64,000 bases of DNA, from contig JAVHYF010000003.1 of the NCBI GenBank assembly GCA_031119205.1, forward strand, positions 133,742-197,741, written 5' to 3'. Positions 52,952-62,652 of the stretch are shown one piece after another. The position numbers were made by a program, and so were the translations under genes. How positions within the stretch are numbered: the stretch's first letter is position 1; every line of letters begins with the position of its first letter. This DNA is from Moraxellaceae bacterium. Lineage in GTDB: Bacteria > Pseudomonadota > Gammaproteobacteria > Burkholderiales > Rhodocyclaceae. The notes beneath the pieces are model-generated. The model was not told where the DNA came from and ran no database searches. It saw only the letters and a list, made by a program, of their open reading frames with translations.

Positions 52952-53114
52952 CTCCTGGAGTGATCTTCCGGCAAGGCGGGTGCTCAGCGGGCAAGTGTAG
53001 GTGCCGGCTGACGATGCGACAGGGCGCGTTCCGATATCGCTGGCAGCCGGGCGTGCGGCATGCTCGCTACGGGACCGTAGCGTGATCTCAGGGAGAACAC
53101 AGGGAGGAGCAACC

Positions 53115-53573
53115 ATGCTGGACATTCAGCTGCCCTGGTACGAGTTCGTGCTGCGCGCGGCACTGGTGTATGCCGTGCTGCTGGTGATGGTGCGCATCTC
53201 CGGCAAGCGCACGCTCGGCCAGTTCACACCCTTCGACCTGCTGGTCGTGATGCTGCTCAGCGAGAGCGTGTCGAACGCGCTCACCGGTGGCGACCAGTCA
53301 CTCGCCGGCGGCCTGATCGCCGCCGCTACGCTCATCCTGCTCAATCTCGCACTGGCCTTCGCCTCGGCACGCAGCCGCAGCGTGGAGCGCTTCACCGAGG
53401 GCGCGCCGGTGCTGATCGCGCGCGATGGCGTGGTGTTCGAGCAGGTGCTGCGCGCCAACCACGTCGGCCGCGGTGACTTCGACAAGGCCTTGCGCGAGGC
53501 GGACTGCGCGCTCGACCAGTTGCGCTGCGCCTTCCTGGAGAACGACGGGGTGATCAGCGTGTTGAAGAAGTGA
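53115..53573 (+). CDS. DUF421/YetF-like membrane protein
   Basis: 152 residues. Three hydrophobic segments then a cytoplasmic part. RISGKRTLGQFTPFDLLVVMLLSE in part is the DUF421 signature, and APVLIARDGVVFEQVLRANHV follows in the soluble domain. GGGAGGAGC site before the ATG at 53115. Function unknown. Confidence 0.9.
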   Translation: MLDIQLPWYEFVLRAALVYAVLLVMVRISGKRTLGQFTPFDLLVVMLLSESVSNALTGGDQSLAGGLIAAATLILLNLALAFASARSRSVERFTEGAPVLIARDGVVFEQVLRANHVGRGDFDKALREADCALDQLRCAFLENDGVISVLKK

Positions 53574-53623
53574 GCGCTGCTGCACGGAGCGTCATGTTCG
53601 CCGCGGCAAACGCGTCAAAAGAA

Positions 53624-53649
53624 AACGCACGCCGTGGCGGGCGTGCGTT
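53624..53649 (-). terminator. Terminator of the iron-uptake operon
   Basis: 10-bp stem AACGCACGCC (53624-53633) and its complement (53640-53649). On the minus strand it is followed by TTTTCTTTT. Nearly identical arms recur at 59760-59786. Confidence 0.82.
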
Positions 53650-53696
53650 GTGGGTGATGACGGGTCCGGTTGCGCCGTCACGCCGGCGCGCTGCCC

Positions 53697-55235
53697 TCAG
53701 CGCTGCGTGCCGACCAGCGCCTGCAGCCTCTGCTGACCCTGCGTCACGGCGGCTGTGGTGCGCTCGACGTAGGCCAGCTCACTCTCCAGCCGGGCGACTT
53801 CAGCCTTCAGTGCTGCCGGGGTCTTGCCCGCCTGACCACGATGCAGGGCTGCGCGCGCGGCGGGCAGTTCCACCTGTACTTCCTGCCGGTCGGTGTCCAG
53901 CTTCTTCAGCGTCTTCGCTGCCAGCTCCAGTTCATGCCGGTAGCTGGCGCGCGCATCCAGGATCTTGCAGGGCTGCGGTTTCGACACCGAGCGGTCCGCC
54001 ATGTCGAAGCGGATCACGCTGCAGGCACCGGGCCGGGCGATGCCGGCAATGCCGCGCACCGACGACGCAATGGTGATCTTCTGCACCACGTCGCCCTTGC
54101 CCCACTTGGGCGTGACGAACAGCTCGGTGCCCTTGTCGGTGCGCCGTGCGTAGAGGCCTTGTGGCATGCCATCCAGCACGATGTTGGCGAAGCGCTCCGG
54201 TGCGAGGGCAGTGCCGTCCGCAGACAGCTCGGCCACGCTCACCGTGCCGGAATGGAAGTTGGAGATGAAGGCCTGCGCGGCCTGCGGCACGTACGCCGTC
54301 TCCAGCCCGCCGGAGCCGGTCATCAGTTCGCTGACGCGACGGCTGGCCGGGTCGATCAGCAGCAGGTTGGGCGTGCCGTCGTTGCGGTAGTTGGCTGCGA
54401 GCAGCGCCTGTCCGGGACCGTCGCCGTAGGTGTAGATGCTGCGGTCCTCGCTGTCCGGCAGGATGGTCTGCACGCTGCCGTCACGCCCGTTCACCGCCTG
54501 CGTGCCCTTGCCACCGGTGAACACCCGGCCGTCATGGAAGAACGCCGGCAGCGCCATGCCCTGGGTGGTGACGCGTGGCGTGTAGTCCTTTGCCGGTCGT
54601 GCGTCGGCGTCGAACTTCGCCACCGTCGAACGCACGCCTTCGCCCCAGCCGGAGTAGTAGCTGACGTAGAAGCTGCCTGCCTCGCCCGCAGTCACGTAGC
54701 GGTTGCGGTAGGTGTCCTTGCCCGCCACCGTGTCCGGCCTGTAGCAGCGCTGCGTGCCGTTGGTCAGGTCGACGATGCTGAAGGCGCCGGCGCGCGTGTA
54801 GGTGACGACAGCCTGCTTGTCACCTGTCTGCAGCGCCACCGAATGCGGCAGGAAGGGCAGCGCGATGCTGCGCTTGTGGGCCAGGGTATCGGCGTCCAGT
54901 ACCACCACTGCGCCGGGCGTGATGCCCTTTGCCTGTTCGCGGTCTTTCTTTGCCATGGCACCGCCGAAGGTGGCGTAGACCTCGTTGCCTGCGCCGGTGA
55001 GCTGGTAGAAGCCGGACATGAAGTAGTCATTGCCCCGGGCCAGTTCCTGGCCGAAGTTGTCGCCGTGGCCGGCCCAGCCGGCGTCGTACAACGCGATGCT
55101 GTCGCAGCCGGCGCCACTGGTGGCGAAGCTCGGCATGACGGCGGTATCGGCCTGCGCCGCGCCGGCGCAGGACAGGGCTGCCAGCGCGGCGGCGGTGAGG
55201 GTGAAGGTGGAAGTGAAGGAAATGCGTTGCTGCAT
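53697..55235 (-). CDS. Exported beta-propeller-like protein next to a TonB receptor
   Basis: 512 residues, signal peptide MQQRISFTSTFTLTAAALAA to AQA. Mature part is beta-rich with about seven loosely repeated blades (VYATFGGAMAKKDREQ, VVVLDADTLAHKRSIAL, AFISNFHSGTVSVAELS) and a C-terminal coiled coil (about 440-505). Unrecognised. It lies 11 bp after the TonB receptor gene, so it is probably periplasmic or outer-membrane and helps uptake of the same ligand. Confidence 0.78.
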   Translation of the reverse strand: MQQRISFTSTFTLTAAALAALSCAGAAQADTAVMPSFATSGAGCDSIALYDAGWAGHGDNFGQELARGNDYFMSGFYQLTGAGNEVYATFGGAMAKKDREQAKGITPGAVVVLDADTLAHKRSIALPFLPHSVALQTGDKQAVVTYTRAGAFSIVDLTNGTQRCYRPDTVAGKDTYRNRYVTAGEAGSFYVSYYSGWGEGVRSTVAKFDADARPAKDYTPRVTTQGMALPAFFHDGRVFTGGKGTQAVNGRDGSVQTILPDSEDRSIYTYGDGPGQALLAANYRNDGTPNLLLIDPASRRVSELMTGSGGLETAYVPQAAQAFISNFHSGTVSVAELSADGTALAPERFANIVLDGMPQGLYARRTDKGTELFVTPKWGKGDVVQKITIASSVRGIAGIARPGACSVIRFDMADRSVSKPQPCKILDARASYRHELELAAKTLKKLDTDRQEVQVELPAARAALHRGQAGKTPAALKAEVARLESELAYVERTTAAVTQGQQRLQALVGTQR

Positions 55236-55246
55236 GATGCTGATCC

Positions 55247-57769
55247 TCAGAACTGGTACTTCAGTGTCGCGGTGACGTTGCGCTCCGCGCCGTAGGAGTG
55301 GTCGTAGTAGCTGATGCGGTACGACTTGTTGAACACGTTGTTCAGGTTCGCTGAGACCGACAGGCGCTTGCTCAGTTCGTAGCGCGCGCTCAGGTCGAAA
55401 ACGGTGTAGCTGTCGATGGTGTAAGCCTCGCGCAGGAAGCCGGTGGAGCCTTCACCCCAGGTCTCGCTCTGCCAGCGCAGGCCACCGCCGACGGTGAGTG
55501 CGGGCAGCGCGCCGGGCGTGTAACTGGTGAACAGCTTGAACTGCTGCTTCGGCCGCGAGGTGTTGAGCCGTTCGCCATTCGCGTCCTTGATCGAGAACTG
55601 CGAGTAGCCGCCCTGCAGTTGCCAGTTGGGCAGGATTTCACCGGCCAGCTCCAGCTCCCAGCCGCGGCCTTCGGTTTCGCTCTCGGCGCGGTAGGCCGGA
55701 TCGCCCGTCGGGCCGAAGTTGTTGCCGTCGCGCACGGCCAGGTTGTCCTTGCGCGTTTCGAATACCGCCAGACCGGCATTGAGGCGGCCACCGAACCAGG
55801 CGCCTTTGAGGCCCAGCTCGTAGTTCTTGCCTTTCTCAGGATCGAGCAGGTTGCCGGCGATGTCACGGTTGCTCTGCGGGTTGAAAATCTCCGTGTAGCT
55901 GGCGTAGGCCGACAGCGACTGGCTGACGTCCACGACCAGGCCCAGGTAGGGCGCAAACTCGTTGTTGTAGCTGCGGTCGTCCCATATGGCGTACGGCGCG
56001 AACGTGTCCGCGCTGCGGGTCTTCCAGCCACTGATCCGGCCACCGGCAATCACCGAGATGAAGTCGGTGGGCCTCACCCGGGTTGCCGCGTAGAAGCCGT
56101 GTTGTTTCACGTACGCAGTCGAGGGAACGTCGTCCGGCAGGTTGGCCCAGTCCAGGTTCCGGAACACCAGCTGGCTGCCATTCCATTGCGCCGCGCCCGG
56201 CAGCACGGTGTACACCGAACGCGGGTAGTTCTGCTGGGCGTCCGACGCGTTGAAACCTGCCACGACGTCATGCTTGCGCCCCCACAGGCTGTACTTGCCA
56301 TCGATCCGCAGGTCGACGGCGCTTACTTCGTTGTTCATCTCCAGATCCAGCACGCGTACCGCGGAAGCCGCGCCGCTGATGGGAATGGAATTCACCATGC
56401 CGCGTCGCATCTCGGAGTTGAACTTGCTGTAGATGTACGAGAAGGATGCCGACCAGTCCTCGGCGAAGCGATGCTTCAAGGATGTGTTGATGGTGGTCCG
56501 GTCAGTGTCCAGAACGGACCAGTGTGGTGCCGCAGTCGTGTTGCGGTTGGCATTGGTGTAGGTGAGGTTGTCGCTGTACAGCAGGGGGATGCCGTAGGCC
56601 GATGCCCAGGGGGCGCCCGTGCTGCTGTCGCGCCCATGCTCGAGCGATACGCTGAAGAGCGTCGCGGGGGAGAGGTCGACATCCAGTACGCCATACACGA
56701 TGCTGCGCTTGTAGTCGTAGTTGTCCACCCAGGTGTCGCCCTGGTCGTAGGCGGCGACCGCCCTGCCGCGGACATTGCCGGCCGCGTTCAGCGGGCCACC
56801 TGCGTCGACGACGGCGCGGCGCTGGTTCCAGCTGCCCACGGTGCCCTCCACCGATCCCTGGAAGGTGGAGGTGGGGCGCTTGCGCGTCAGGTTGATGCTG
56901 GCGCTGGGGTCGCCGGCGCCGGTGAGAAGTCCGGTGGCGCCACGTACGACGGTGATCGAGTCATAGATGGCGGTGTCCAGCGTGGACTGGCCGTAACGCT
57001 CGGATTCGCCCAGCGCCTCCCAGGGCACGTTGACGCCATCGATCATGTAGCTGTCGATGTTGAAGCCGCGCGAGTAGATCTCGGTACGACCACCGACGGG
57101 CGTGCCACTGCCGGCGTAGAACACGCCGGGCACCTGGTTGGCGACATCGACCAGCGACTTCAAGCCCTGTTGCTCGATGCGCTCGGACGTGATGACGGTG
57201 ATCGACTGCGGCGTCTCGCGCAGCGTGAGGTTCATGCCGGTGGCGGCGCTGGAGGGACCGGCGGTGGTGAAGGAGCCGCTGCCTTCGGTGAGCGAATCCG
57301 CCGACGCCGTGACGGTGACCAGCGGCAGGCTGTTCGCCGCGGTTGCGGCGGCGGGCGATGCCGCTGCCCCCGAGGCGGCAGGTGCCACCAGCACGTACCC
57401 CGCCGGCGTGCGGCCCAGCTGGTAGCCACTGCCTTCCAGCAACTGGCGGAAACCCTCCTCCACCGAGACCGAGCCCTTCAGTCCGGTCGAGGTTTTGCCC
57501 TTCACCTTCTCGGCATCTACCGCGATGGCGACACCGGCCTGCAGGGCGAAGCGGTTCAGTGCGTCGGCCAGCGGGCCTGCGGGCACGTCGGCGTTCACCA
57601 TGGTGGCTGCGCTCGGGGCGGCCTGTGCCCGGGCGCTGGCGGGGGCGAGCGCCCAGCCGGCGGCCAGTGCCACGCAGGCCATGTGCACCGCCATGGCAAT
57701 CGGGCGGACGCGGGCGGAAAGGGTGGGAGCTGCGAGGTGCTGGCTGTGTTGCCGGGAGGTGTGGCTCAT
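55247..57769 (-). CDS. TonB-dependent siderophore receptor with STN domain
   Basis: 840 residues. Signal peptide, then a secretin/TonB N-terminal STN signalling domain (about 55-110, LNRFALQAGVAIAVDAEK), plug (LRETPQSITVITSERIEQQG) and beta-barrel ending in YGAERNVTATLKYQF with terminal Phe. The STN domain means it can signal through the FecR-like protein at 58009. The siderophore is unknown. ATG at 57769 with an AGGA site. Confidence 0.94.
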   Translation of the reverse strand: MSHTSRQHSQHLAAPTLSARVRPIAMAVHMACVALAAGWALAPASARAQAAPSAATMVNADVPAGPLADALNRFALQAGVAIAVDAEKVKGKTSTGLKGSVSVEEGFRQLLEGSGYQLGRTPAGYVLVAPAASGAAASPAAATAANSLPLVTVTASADSLTEGSGSFTTAGPSSAATGMNLTLRETPQSITVITSERIEQQGLKSLVDVANQVPGVFYAGSGTPVGGRTEIYSRGFNIDSYMIDGVNVPWEALGESERYGQSTLDTAIYDSITVVRGATGLLTGAGDPSASINLTRKRPTSTFQGSVEGTVGSWNQRRAVVDAGGPLNAAGNVRGRAVAAYDQGDTWVDNYDYKRSIVYGVLDVDLSPATLFSVSLEHGRDSSTGAPWASAYGIPLLYSDNLTYTNANRNTTAAPHWSVLDTDRTTINTSLKHRFAEDWSASFSYIYSKFNSEMRRGMVNSIPISGAASAVRVLDLEMNNEVSAVDLRIDGKYSLWGRKHDVVAGFNASDAQQNYPRSVYTVLPGAAQWNGSQLVFRNLDWANLPDDVPSTAYVKQHGFYAATRVRPTDFISVIAGGRISGWKTRSADTFAPYAIWDDRSYNNEFAPYLGLVVDVSQSLSAYASYTEIFNPQSNRDIAGNLLDPEKGKNYELGLKGAWFGGRLNAGLAVFETRKDNLAVRDGNNFGPTGDPAYRAESETEGRGWELELAGEILPNWQLQGGYSQFSIKDANGERLNTSRPKQQFKLFTSYTPGALPALTVGGGLRWQSETWGEGSTGFLREAYTIDSYTVFDLSARYELSKRLSVSANLNNVFNKSYRISYYDHSYGAERNVTATLKYQF

Positions 57770-58008
57770 GAAACGGTTCCTGTGGATGAATGGCAATCCA
57801 GGCCCGCGCGCCGCGCGCGTGAGCCTGCATGACGGGAACCGGCGCTCCGTGAGTGCAAAGCGCTCACCCGGCGCGGCCGATCCGGTCTTCACAGGCATTG
57901 ACGAACGAGAAACGGAAAGTGGAACCGGGGTGCCAAATTTTCTCCGGCGACATCTTTCGGCCACAGTCTTGTGGCGACAGGTGTGGCGCTGCGGCAATCC
58001 GCCTGCGC

Positions 58009-59061
58009 CTACGGATGGGTGTCGACCAGCACCAGCCAGGGCGTCAGGGTGCGCACCCGCAGTTGCGGGAAGCTGGTGACCAGCAGCTGCAGCGCGCGGT
58101 CGGTGTCGTCCAGCGGCAGCACGGCGGACACACGGATGTCAGCGATCTGCGCGCGGTCGAAACGGATGACGCCGCTGCGGTGACGGGCCAGTTCTTCCAG
58201 CACATCGGCCAGAGGCCGGTCCTGCGCCACCAGGCGCTGGCGCCGGAAGGCCTCTTCGGACAAGGCGGGGTTGATGGCGTCGAGCAGCTTCACACCCCTC
58301 GCGGACAGGCGCGCCTGCTGCCCGGCGCCGACCGTGATGGCGGGTGCCCCCGCGCCGCCGGCATTCACAGCGGTGCGCGATTCGATCATCGTCAGCAATG
58401 TCGAATCCGTGTCGCGGCGGACGATGAAGCGCGTGCCGAGCGCCCGGATGCGGCCGTGTGCCGTCTCCACCACGAAGGGGCGGGAAACGTCGCTGGCCAC
58501 TTGCACAAGGATCTCGCCCTTCAATAGCTCGACCGTGCGTTGCGCGGGCGAAAAGCCGAGGTTCACCGCGCTGGCACTGCCCAGCGTCAGCTCGCTGCCA
58601 TCGGCCAGCAACTGGCTGCGCTGCTCGCCGATGGCGGTGCGCGTGTCGGCCAGCAGCTCGGTCGGCGGAAAGGCGCGCAGCGCCAGTGCCGCGGCAGCCA
58701 CCAGTGCGAACGCACAGCCAAGCAGGCCGGCGGTACGCCGGCTGCGCACTGCCCGTGGGCTGCGCCGGGCAGGTGCGTCGAGCACTGCATCCAGAGTGGC
58801 GCGGGCAGCGCGCGTGGCGGGCGGCGTATCGCTGTCGTCGGCGGGGCCTGCGGCGTCGTGGCGCAGCAGCCGGGCCTGCTCGACGAAGCGCTCCATGCCG
58901 GCTGCGACGGCGGCATGTCGCGGGTCGGCGCGCTTCCAGTCCTCGAAGCCGCTGCGTGCGGCCTCGCGCTCGGCTGGCTCGTCGGACGACAGGCGCACGA
59001 CCCAGTCGGCAGCCGCTTGGGCGATCTCGTCCTCGGGGCACAAAGGGGAATGGCGGGCCAT
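58009..59061 (-). CDS. fecR: FecR-type transmembrane sigma regulator
   Basis: 350 residues from the ATG at 59061. N-terminal cytosolic part with WVVRLSSDEPAEREAARSGF and FEDWKRADPRHAAV (the anti-sigma domain), one transmembrane helix (LLGCAFALVAAAALALRAF), and a periplasmic FecR domain (DTRTAIGEQRSQLLADGSE, RALGTRFIVRRD). It carries the signal from the receptor's STN domain to the sigma factor. The frame is open to a TTG at 59085. Confidence 0.92.
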   Translation of the reverse strand: MARHSPLCPEDEIAQAAADWVVRLSSDEPAEREAARSGFEDWKRADPRHAAVAAGMERFVEQARLLRHDAAGPADDSDTPPATRAARATLDAVLDAPARRSPRAVRSRRTAGLLGCAFALVAAAALALRAFPPTELLADTRTAIGEQRSQLLADGSELTLGSASAVNLGFSPAQRTVELLKGEILVQVASDVSRPFVVETAHGRIRALGTRFIVRRDTDSTLLTMIESRTAVNAGGAGAPAITVGAGQQARLSARGVKLLDAINPALSEEAFRRQRLVAQDRPLADVLEELARHRSGVIRFDRAQIADIRVSAVLPLDDTDRALQLLVTSFPQLRVRTLTPWLVLVDTHP

Positions 59062-59106
59062 GAGTTGCGGGTACTCAGCGTGCAATGCGGCGTGCCGTCC
59101 CGCAGC

Positions 59107-59631
59107 TCATTGCGGTAGCGGATCGAACGAGCGGCACTCCAGCAGCACGCGGGCCAGGTACTTCTGCACCATCTTCGTGGACACGCCCAGCTCGGCCGCC
59201 ACGGTGGCATGGGTCTCGCCGTCCAGGTAGTGGCGCACGAAGGCGATGCGGGCGTTGCAGGGCACAGCCTCCAGCACCGCGCTGAGCTGCTCCAGCGCCT
59301 GCAGGGCGACGAGCATCTGCTCGGGCGACGGGTAGCCTTCGCAGTCCTGTGCCCACAGGGCGAGCTCCGCGAGGTAAGCCTGCTCGATCTGCCGGCGCCG
59401 CTCCTCGTCGATGATCAGGCGGGTGGCGGTGGTGGTGAGCCAGGCACGCGGCTGTTCGACGCCGCACAGTGCGTCGCGCGCCGCCAGCACGCGCAGGAAG
59501 GTGTTCTGCGCTACGTCGGCCGCCCGGTGCGGGCAACCCAGCTTGCGGCGCAACCAGCCGTACAGCCAGCCGTGATGGTTGCTGTACAACGCGTGGACTT
59601 GGTTCTGAAAGACAAGCTCGCCGGCAGTCAT
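59107..59631 (-). CDS. fecI: FecI-like ECF sigma factor
   Basis: 174 residues. Region 2 (LYSNHHGWLYGWLRRKLGC, AADVAQNTFLRVLAARD) and region 4 (AFVRHYLDGETHATVAAELGVS, KMVQKYLARVLLEC) are clear. A Fur-like box lies 44 bp upstream, so it is likely derepressed under iron starvation. Order fecI-fecR-receptor on one strand. Confidence 0.94.
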   Translation of the reverse strand: MTAGELVFQNQVHALYSNHHGWLYGWLRRKLGCPHRAADVAQNTFLRVLAARDALCGVEQPRAWLTTTATRLIIDEERRRQIEQAYLAELALWAQDCEGYPSPEQMLVALQALEQLSAVLEAVPCNARIAFVRHYLDGETHATVAAELGVSTKMVQKYLARVLLECRSFDPLPQ

Positions 59632-59674
59632 GGCGCCCCCGCTCAGGGCGACGCTTGTGGCAGGCCCGGATAGG

Positions 59675-59693
59675 TAATGAGAATTAATCGCAT
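59675..59693. promoter_or_regulatory. Fur-like box
   Basis: TAATGAGAATTAATCGCAT resembles the Fur box (GATAATGATAATCATTATC, or AATGAGAATTATTCTCATT in betaproteobacteria). 44 bp upstream of fecI, in an A/T-rich gap. Confidence 0.68.
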
Positions 59694-59756
59694 CTTAACG
59701 TATCTTTACGCTGGTGGATACGCCCCTGCCGGTGGGCTCCTCCTGGCGCCGGAATG

Positions 59757-59786
59757 AAAAACGCACGCCGGTTCGCGGCGTGCGTT
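59757..59786 (-). terminator. Terminator of the PL9 gene
   Basis: 10-bp stem AACGCACGCC (59760-59769) with complement (59777-59786). On the minus strand it is followed by a T run. Arms match the terminator at 53624-53649. Confidence 0.83.
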
Positions 59787-59828
59787 GGCAGGCGATGCGG
59801 AGCGCCAGGCGCCCCGCGGTCGTGGCTT

Positions 59829-61526
59829 TTACTGACGCTCGAAGGCGCCCACGTCCGGTGCCGTGCCCAGGTAGGGCAGGTTGACGTTGGTACCGGCGTT
59901 GATCAGGCGACTGCTCGGGGACAGACGGAACAGGCCGTTGTACGGCAGGGTGCCGTCCGGGTTGCGTGCCTGGCGGGCCAGGTTGGTGTCCAGGCTGAGG
60001 AAGTCGCCGCTACCGGTGCTGATGCCGTTCCAGGTGTTGTGGGAATGGTTGGAGTTGGCGATCACGTCTGCACTGGTGCCCGACAGCGAGGCATTGTTGC
60101 GCAGGGTGTTCTTCTCGCCCGAGGCCAGCGTGCCGCCCCAACTGAAGTTGATGCGGTTCTGGTAGCCGGTGTTGTTGTACAGCGTGACGCCGCCGGCGTT
60201 GTTGTTCTGGTCGAAGCCCTTGTTGGGGTGACCGAACGCGACCGAGTTGCGGATGACGTTACGTTGCACGGCGCCGTTACCGCCCAGCTTGAAGCCGTTG
60301 CCGTTGCCGGTGAAGCCGCCGTAGCCCCACACGTCCACGCCGTTGCGGAAGGCCCAGCTGTCTTCGATGATCACCACCTCGGGGCTGTCGAAGGTGTCGA
60401 AGCCGTCATCCGAGTTCTCCCACGCGCGGCAGCCGATGAAGCGGTTGCCCGGGCCCTGAGTCTGCTTCGGCGCGAAGCCGTCGGCCATGCTGCCCAGCTT
60501 CTTCGGGTCGTAGTTGCGGTAGGCGTCGGTGTTGATCACCGTCGTGTAGGCACCACCCTTGTTGATCTCCAGGCCGCTGTTGCGGTTGTCATAGAAGGCG
60601 GTGTTCTCGAAGGTGTTGTACTTGCCGGTGACGTAGGTGCCCTGGTAGCCGGCGCGGGTGACGTCGATGCCCTTGAAGTACCAGTAGCTGCCGGTCAGGT
60701 AGAAGCCGTAGGAATCCTGCACCCAGGTGTTGGCCGGGAACTGGAAGTCGATGACGGCCTTGCCGCAGTTGGCGGCCACCATGTAGATCTTGGCGCTGGC
60801 ACTGCCTGACTTCGACAGGTTGATGGTGTTCTTGGCACCTGCCGTGTAGGGGATCGCGTACTTGCCCGGTTGCAGCAGGATCATCTGGCCGGCGGTAACC
60901 GCGGACAGCGCGGCGTTGAAGCTCATCGGTGCAGAGAAGCTGGTGCCGGCGCCGTTGCTCGGTGCGCTCGGTGTCACGTAGTAAACCTTGGACGCGGTGA
61001 GGTTGCTGGTCTCGGTGCCGCAGCCGGTCACCCAGGGGCTGCTGCCGCCGGAGCTGGACGAACTCGACGACGAGCTGCTCGACGAGGAAGACGAGCTGCT
61101 GGACGAACTGCCGGTGCCCGAGGAGGAGCTGGAGGAAGACGAGGAGCTGGAAGAGGAGCTCGAAGAACTCGACGAGGAAGTGCTCGAGCTGGAGCTGCTC
61201 GACGACGAGCTGCTGGAGCTGGAGGAACTGGACGAGGAGGAGCTCGACGAAGAACTCGACGAACCGCTGGCGCTGGCCACCGAGCACTCGTTGTTGCCAC
61301 CGGCGATCTTGCCGCCGAAGGTGGCCTCGTTACAGGTGAAGCTGCCGCTCAGCGTCTTGTAGAAGAACTGGTCGTTGCGGCCGAAAGCCACCTGGGTGTT
61401 GGCGGCTACCGAGCAGCTGGCGCCTTCCTTGCAGATGGTGACCCAGCCCTTGGGCCGGTTGGCTGCGAAGGCACTGCTGGCGGACACGGCCGCGAGCACG
61501 CCCAGCAGGATGGTGCTGGTCTTCAT
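59829..61526 (-). CDS. Secreted pectate lyase, PL9 family, with polyserine linker
   Basis: 565 residues. Signal peptide MKTSTILLGVLAAVSASSAF, a small Cys-containing N-terminal domain (about 24-85), then a ~75-residue serine tract interrupted by GTG (about 87-165), and a parallel beta-helix PL9 catalytic domain with DDGFDTFDSPEVVIIEDSWA, NGVDVWGYGGF and NGNGFKLGG. Polyserine linkers are typical of secreted plant-wall enzymes of marine and soil bacteria. Pairs functionally with the PL1 lipoprotein at 4425. Confidence 0.9.
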   Translation of the reverse strand: MKTSTILLGVLAAVSASSAFAANRPKGWVTICKEGASCSVAANTQVAFGRNDQFFYKTLSGSFTCNEATFGGKIAGGNNECSVASASGSSSSSSSSSSSSSSSSSSSSSSSSSSSTSSSSSSSSSSSSSSSSSSSSGTGSSSSSSSSSSSSSSSSSSSSGGSSPWVTGCGTETSNLTASKVYYVTPSAPSNGAGTSFSAPMSFNAALSAVTAGQMILLQPGKYAIPYTAGAKNTINLSKSGSASAKIYMVAANCGKAVIDFQFPANTWVQDSYGFYLTGSYWYFKGIDVTRAGYQGTYVTGKYNTFENTAFYDNRNSGLEINKGGAYTTVINTDAYRNYDPKKLGSMADGFAPKQTQGPGNRFIGCRAWENSDDGFDTFDSPEVVIIEDSWAFRNGVDVWGYGGFTGNGNGFKLGGNGAVQRNVIRNSVAFGHPNKGFDQNNNAGGVTLYNNTGYQNRINFSWGGTLASGEKNTLRNNASLSGTSADVIANSNHSHNTWNGISTGSGDFLSLDTNLARQARNPDGTLPYNGLFRLSPSSRLINAGTNVNLPYLGTAPDVGAFERQ

Positions 61527-61681
61527 TGGTTGTCTCCTGTCTTTGTCGTTTTGTTGCGCCGCGGCTCAAGGCCGCTCATGGGCCTTTAGACCCGTGCGCG
61601 TTGCTACATCTGTATTTGTAAGCCAGTCATACCAATTAGCCAAGCCGCGGCGCACAAGCGGCCGTGTCCTGCGTCACCCCT

Positions 61682-62212
61682 TCAGGCTGCGGGCCCGAAC
61701 TCCCGGTCCAGCCAGTCATCCAGCAAGGTCTTTTCGTAGCGCAGGCAGTCGCCGTCGTGCAGGCTGCCGGGCCGCGTCATGAAGTCGATGTCGCGCAGCC
61801 GGCGCTCACCCTGCCGCAGCACCGCGCCAGTGCTATCGCGCAACACGAAGCGCAGGTCGATGCGTGGCGGGTAGATGTCACGCACGATGCGCAGGTCCGC
61901 GCCCCGTGGCCCGCGCCAGGGCTCCGTCTCGCCGGCGCGGTCTATGTCCGTCACGGTGATGCCCAGGCGTTGCCCGCCGGTCAGATGCCGCGAAGCCTGG
62001 CGTTCGATGTGCCGTGCCAGTTCCGCCAGCCAGCCGTCGCGCTGGCGCTCGCTCTCGAAAGTGCGGCGGCTCTCGGTGAAGTTGCCGGCCTGCTCGTAGC
62101 GCACCTGTACGGCCTGCACGTCCGCGCCGGCTACCGGTGTCGCCCAGACCATGGCGATCGCCATGACCGCTGCGCCTGCCCGCCACCGTCTGCCGTCCCT
62201 GCTCCTGTCCAT
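61682..62212 (-). CDS. DUF3016 exported protein
   Basis: 176 residues from the ATG at 62212 (GGAAGGGG site). Signal peptide AAVMAIAMVWATPVAGA. Family marks VQVRYEQAGNFTESRRTFES and GADLRIVRDIYPPRIDLRF, FMTRPGSLHDGDCLRYEK. Function unknown, periplasmic. Precedes no obvious operon partner. Confidence 0.85.
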   Translation of the reverse strand: MDRSRDGRRWRAGAAVMAIAMVWATPVAGADVQAVQVRYEQAGNFTESRRTFESERQRDGWLAELARHIERQASRHLTGGQRLGITVTDIDRAGETEPWRGPRGADLRIVRDIYPPRIDLRFVLRDSTGAVLRQGERRLRDIDFMTRPGSLHDGDCLRYEKTLLDDWLDREFGPAA

Positions 62213-62282
62213 GTGAATCCCCTTCCGCTGGCGTCGTGTCACTCTGCAGATTAGTCGCTGCATGTGCCACGTTGCACGCCGG

Positions 62283-62648
62283 TCACGCGATGCGACACAG
62301 GGGCAGCGTCAGTACCGGCACCAGCAACCAGACGGTGGCGACCAGTGCCACCAGCACGCTGAGCAGCCGCACGCTGCGCGCCAGTTCGTCCTCGGGCGGC
62401 AGGTTGGTGATCCACGCCATCGCCGCCAGGCCCGCCATCAGCAGCAGTACCAGCAGGATCAGGCCCCAGCGCAGGTACGACACGCTCGCCAGCAGGTGGG
62501 TGTGCAGCCCGGCGCTGCAACCGGCTGCTACGAACGCGTAGCCCGCGAAGAACACGGCCAGCCACCACAGCATCGGCAACATGGCCCAGGTCAGGCGGAG
62601 GGTGAAGGACTCCTCTGCGCGGAAACGCTGGTCGCTCATGCCACTCAT
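62283..62648 (-). CDS. Small membrane protein in a cytochrome oxidase operon
   Basis: 121 residues, three hydrophobic helices (about 22-42, 56-80, 92-115). Start MSGMSDQRF at 62648, four bp after the oxidase stop. Unrecognised. By position it may be an oxidase accessory subunit. Confidence 0.7.
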   Translation of the reverse strand: MSGMSDQRFRAEESFTLRLTWAMLPMLWWLAVFFAGYAFVAAGCSAGLHTHLLASVSYLRWGLILLVLLLMAGLAAMAWITNLPPEDELARSVRLLSVLVALVATVWLLVPVLTLPLCRIA

Positions 62649-62652
62649 GTCC

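Noticed and set aside
55619..57832. 737-residue open frame on the plus strand
   Set aside because: Antisense to the TonB receptor gene, which has unmistakable domains.
61058..61275. Repetitive tract that could be taken for a satellite or CRISPR-like array
   Set aside because: It encodes the polyserine linker of the PL9 lyase. Units are imperfect serine codons with no spacers.
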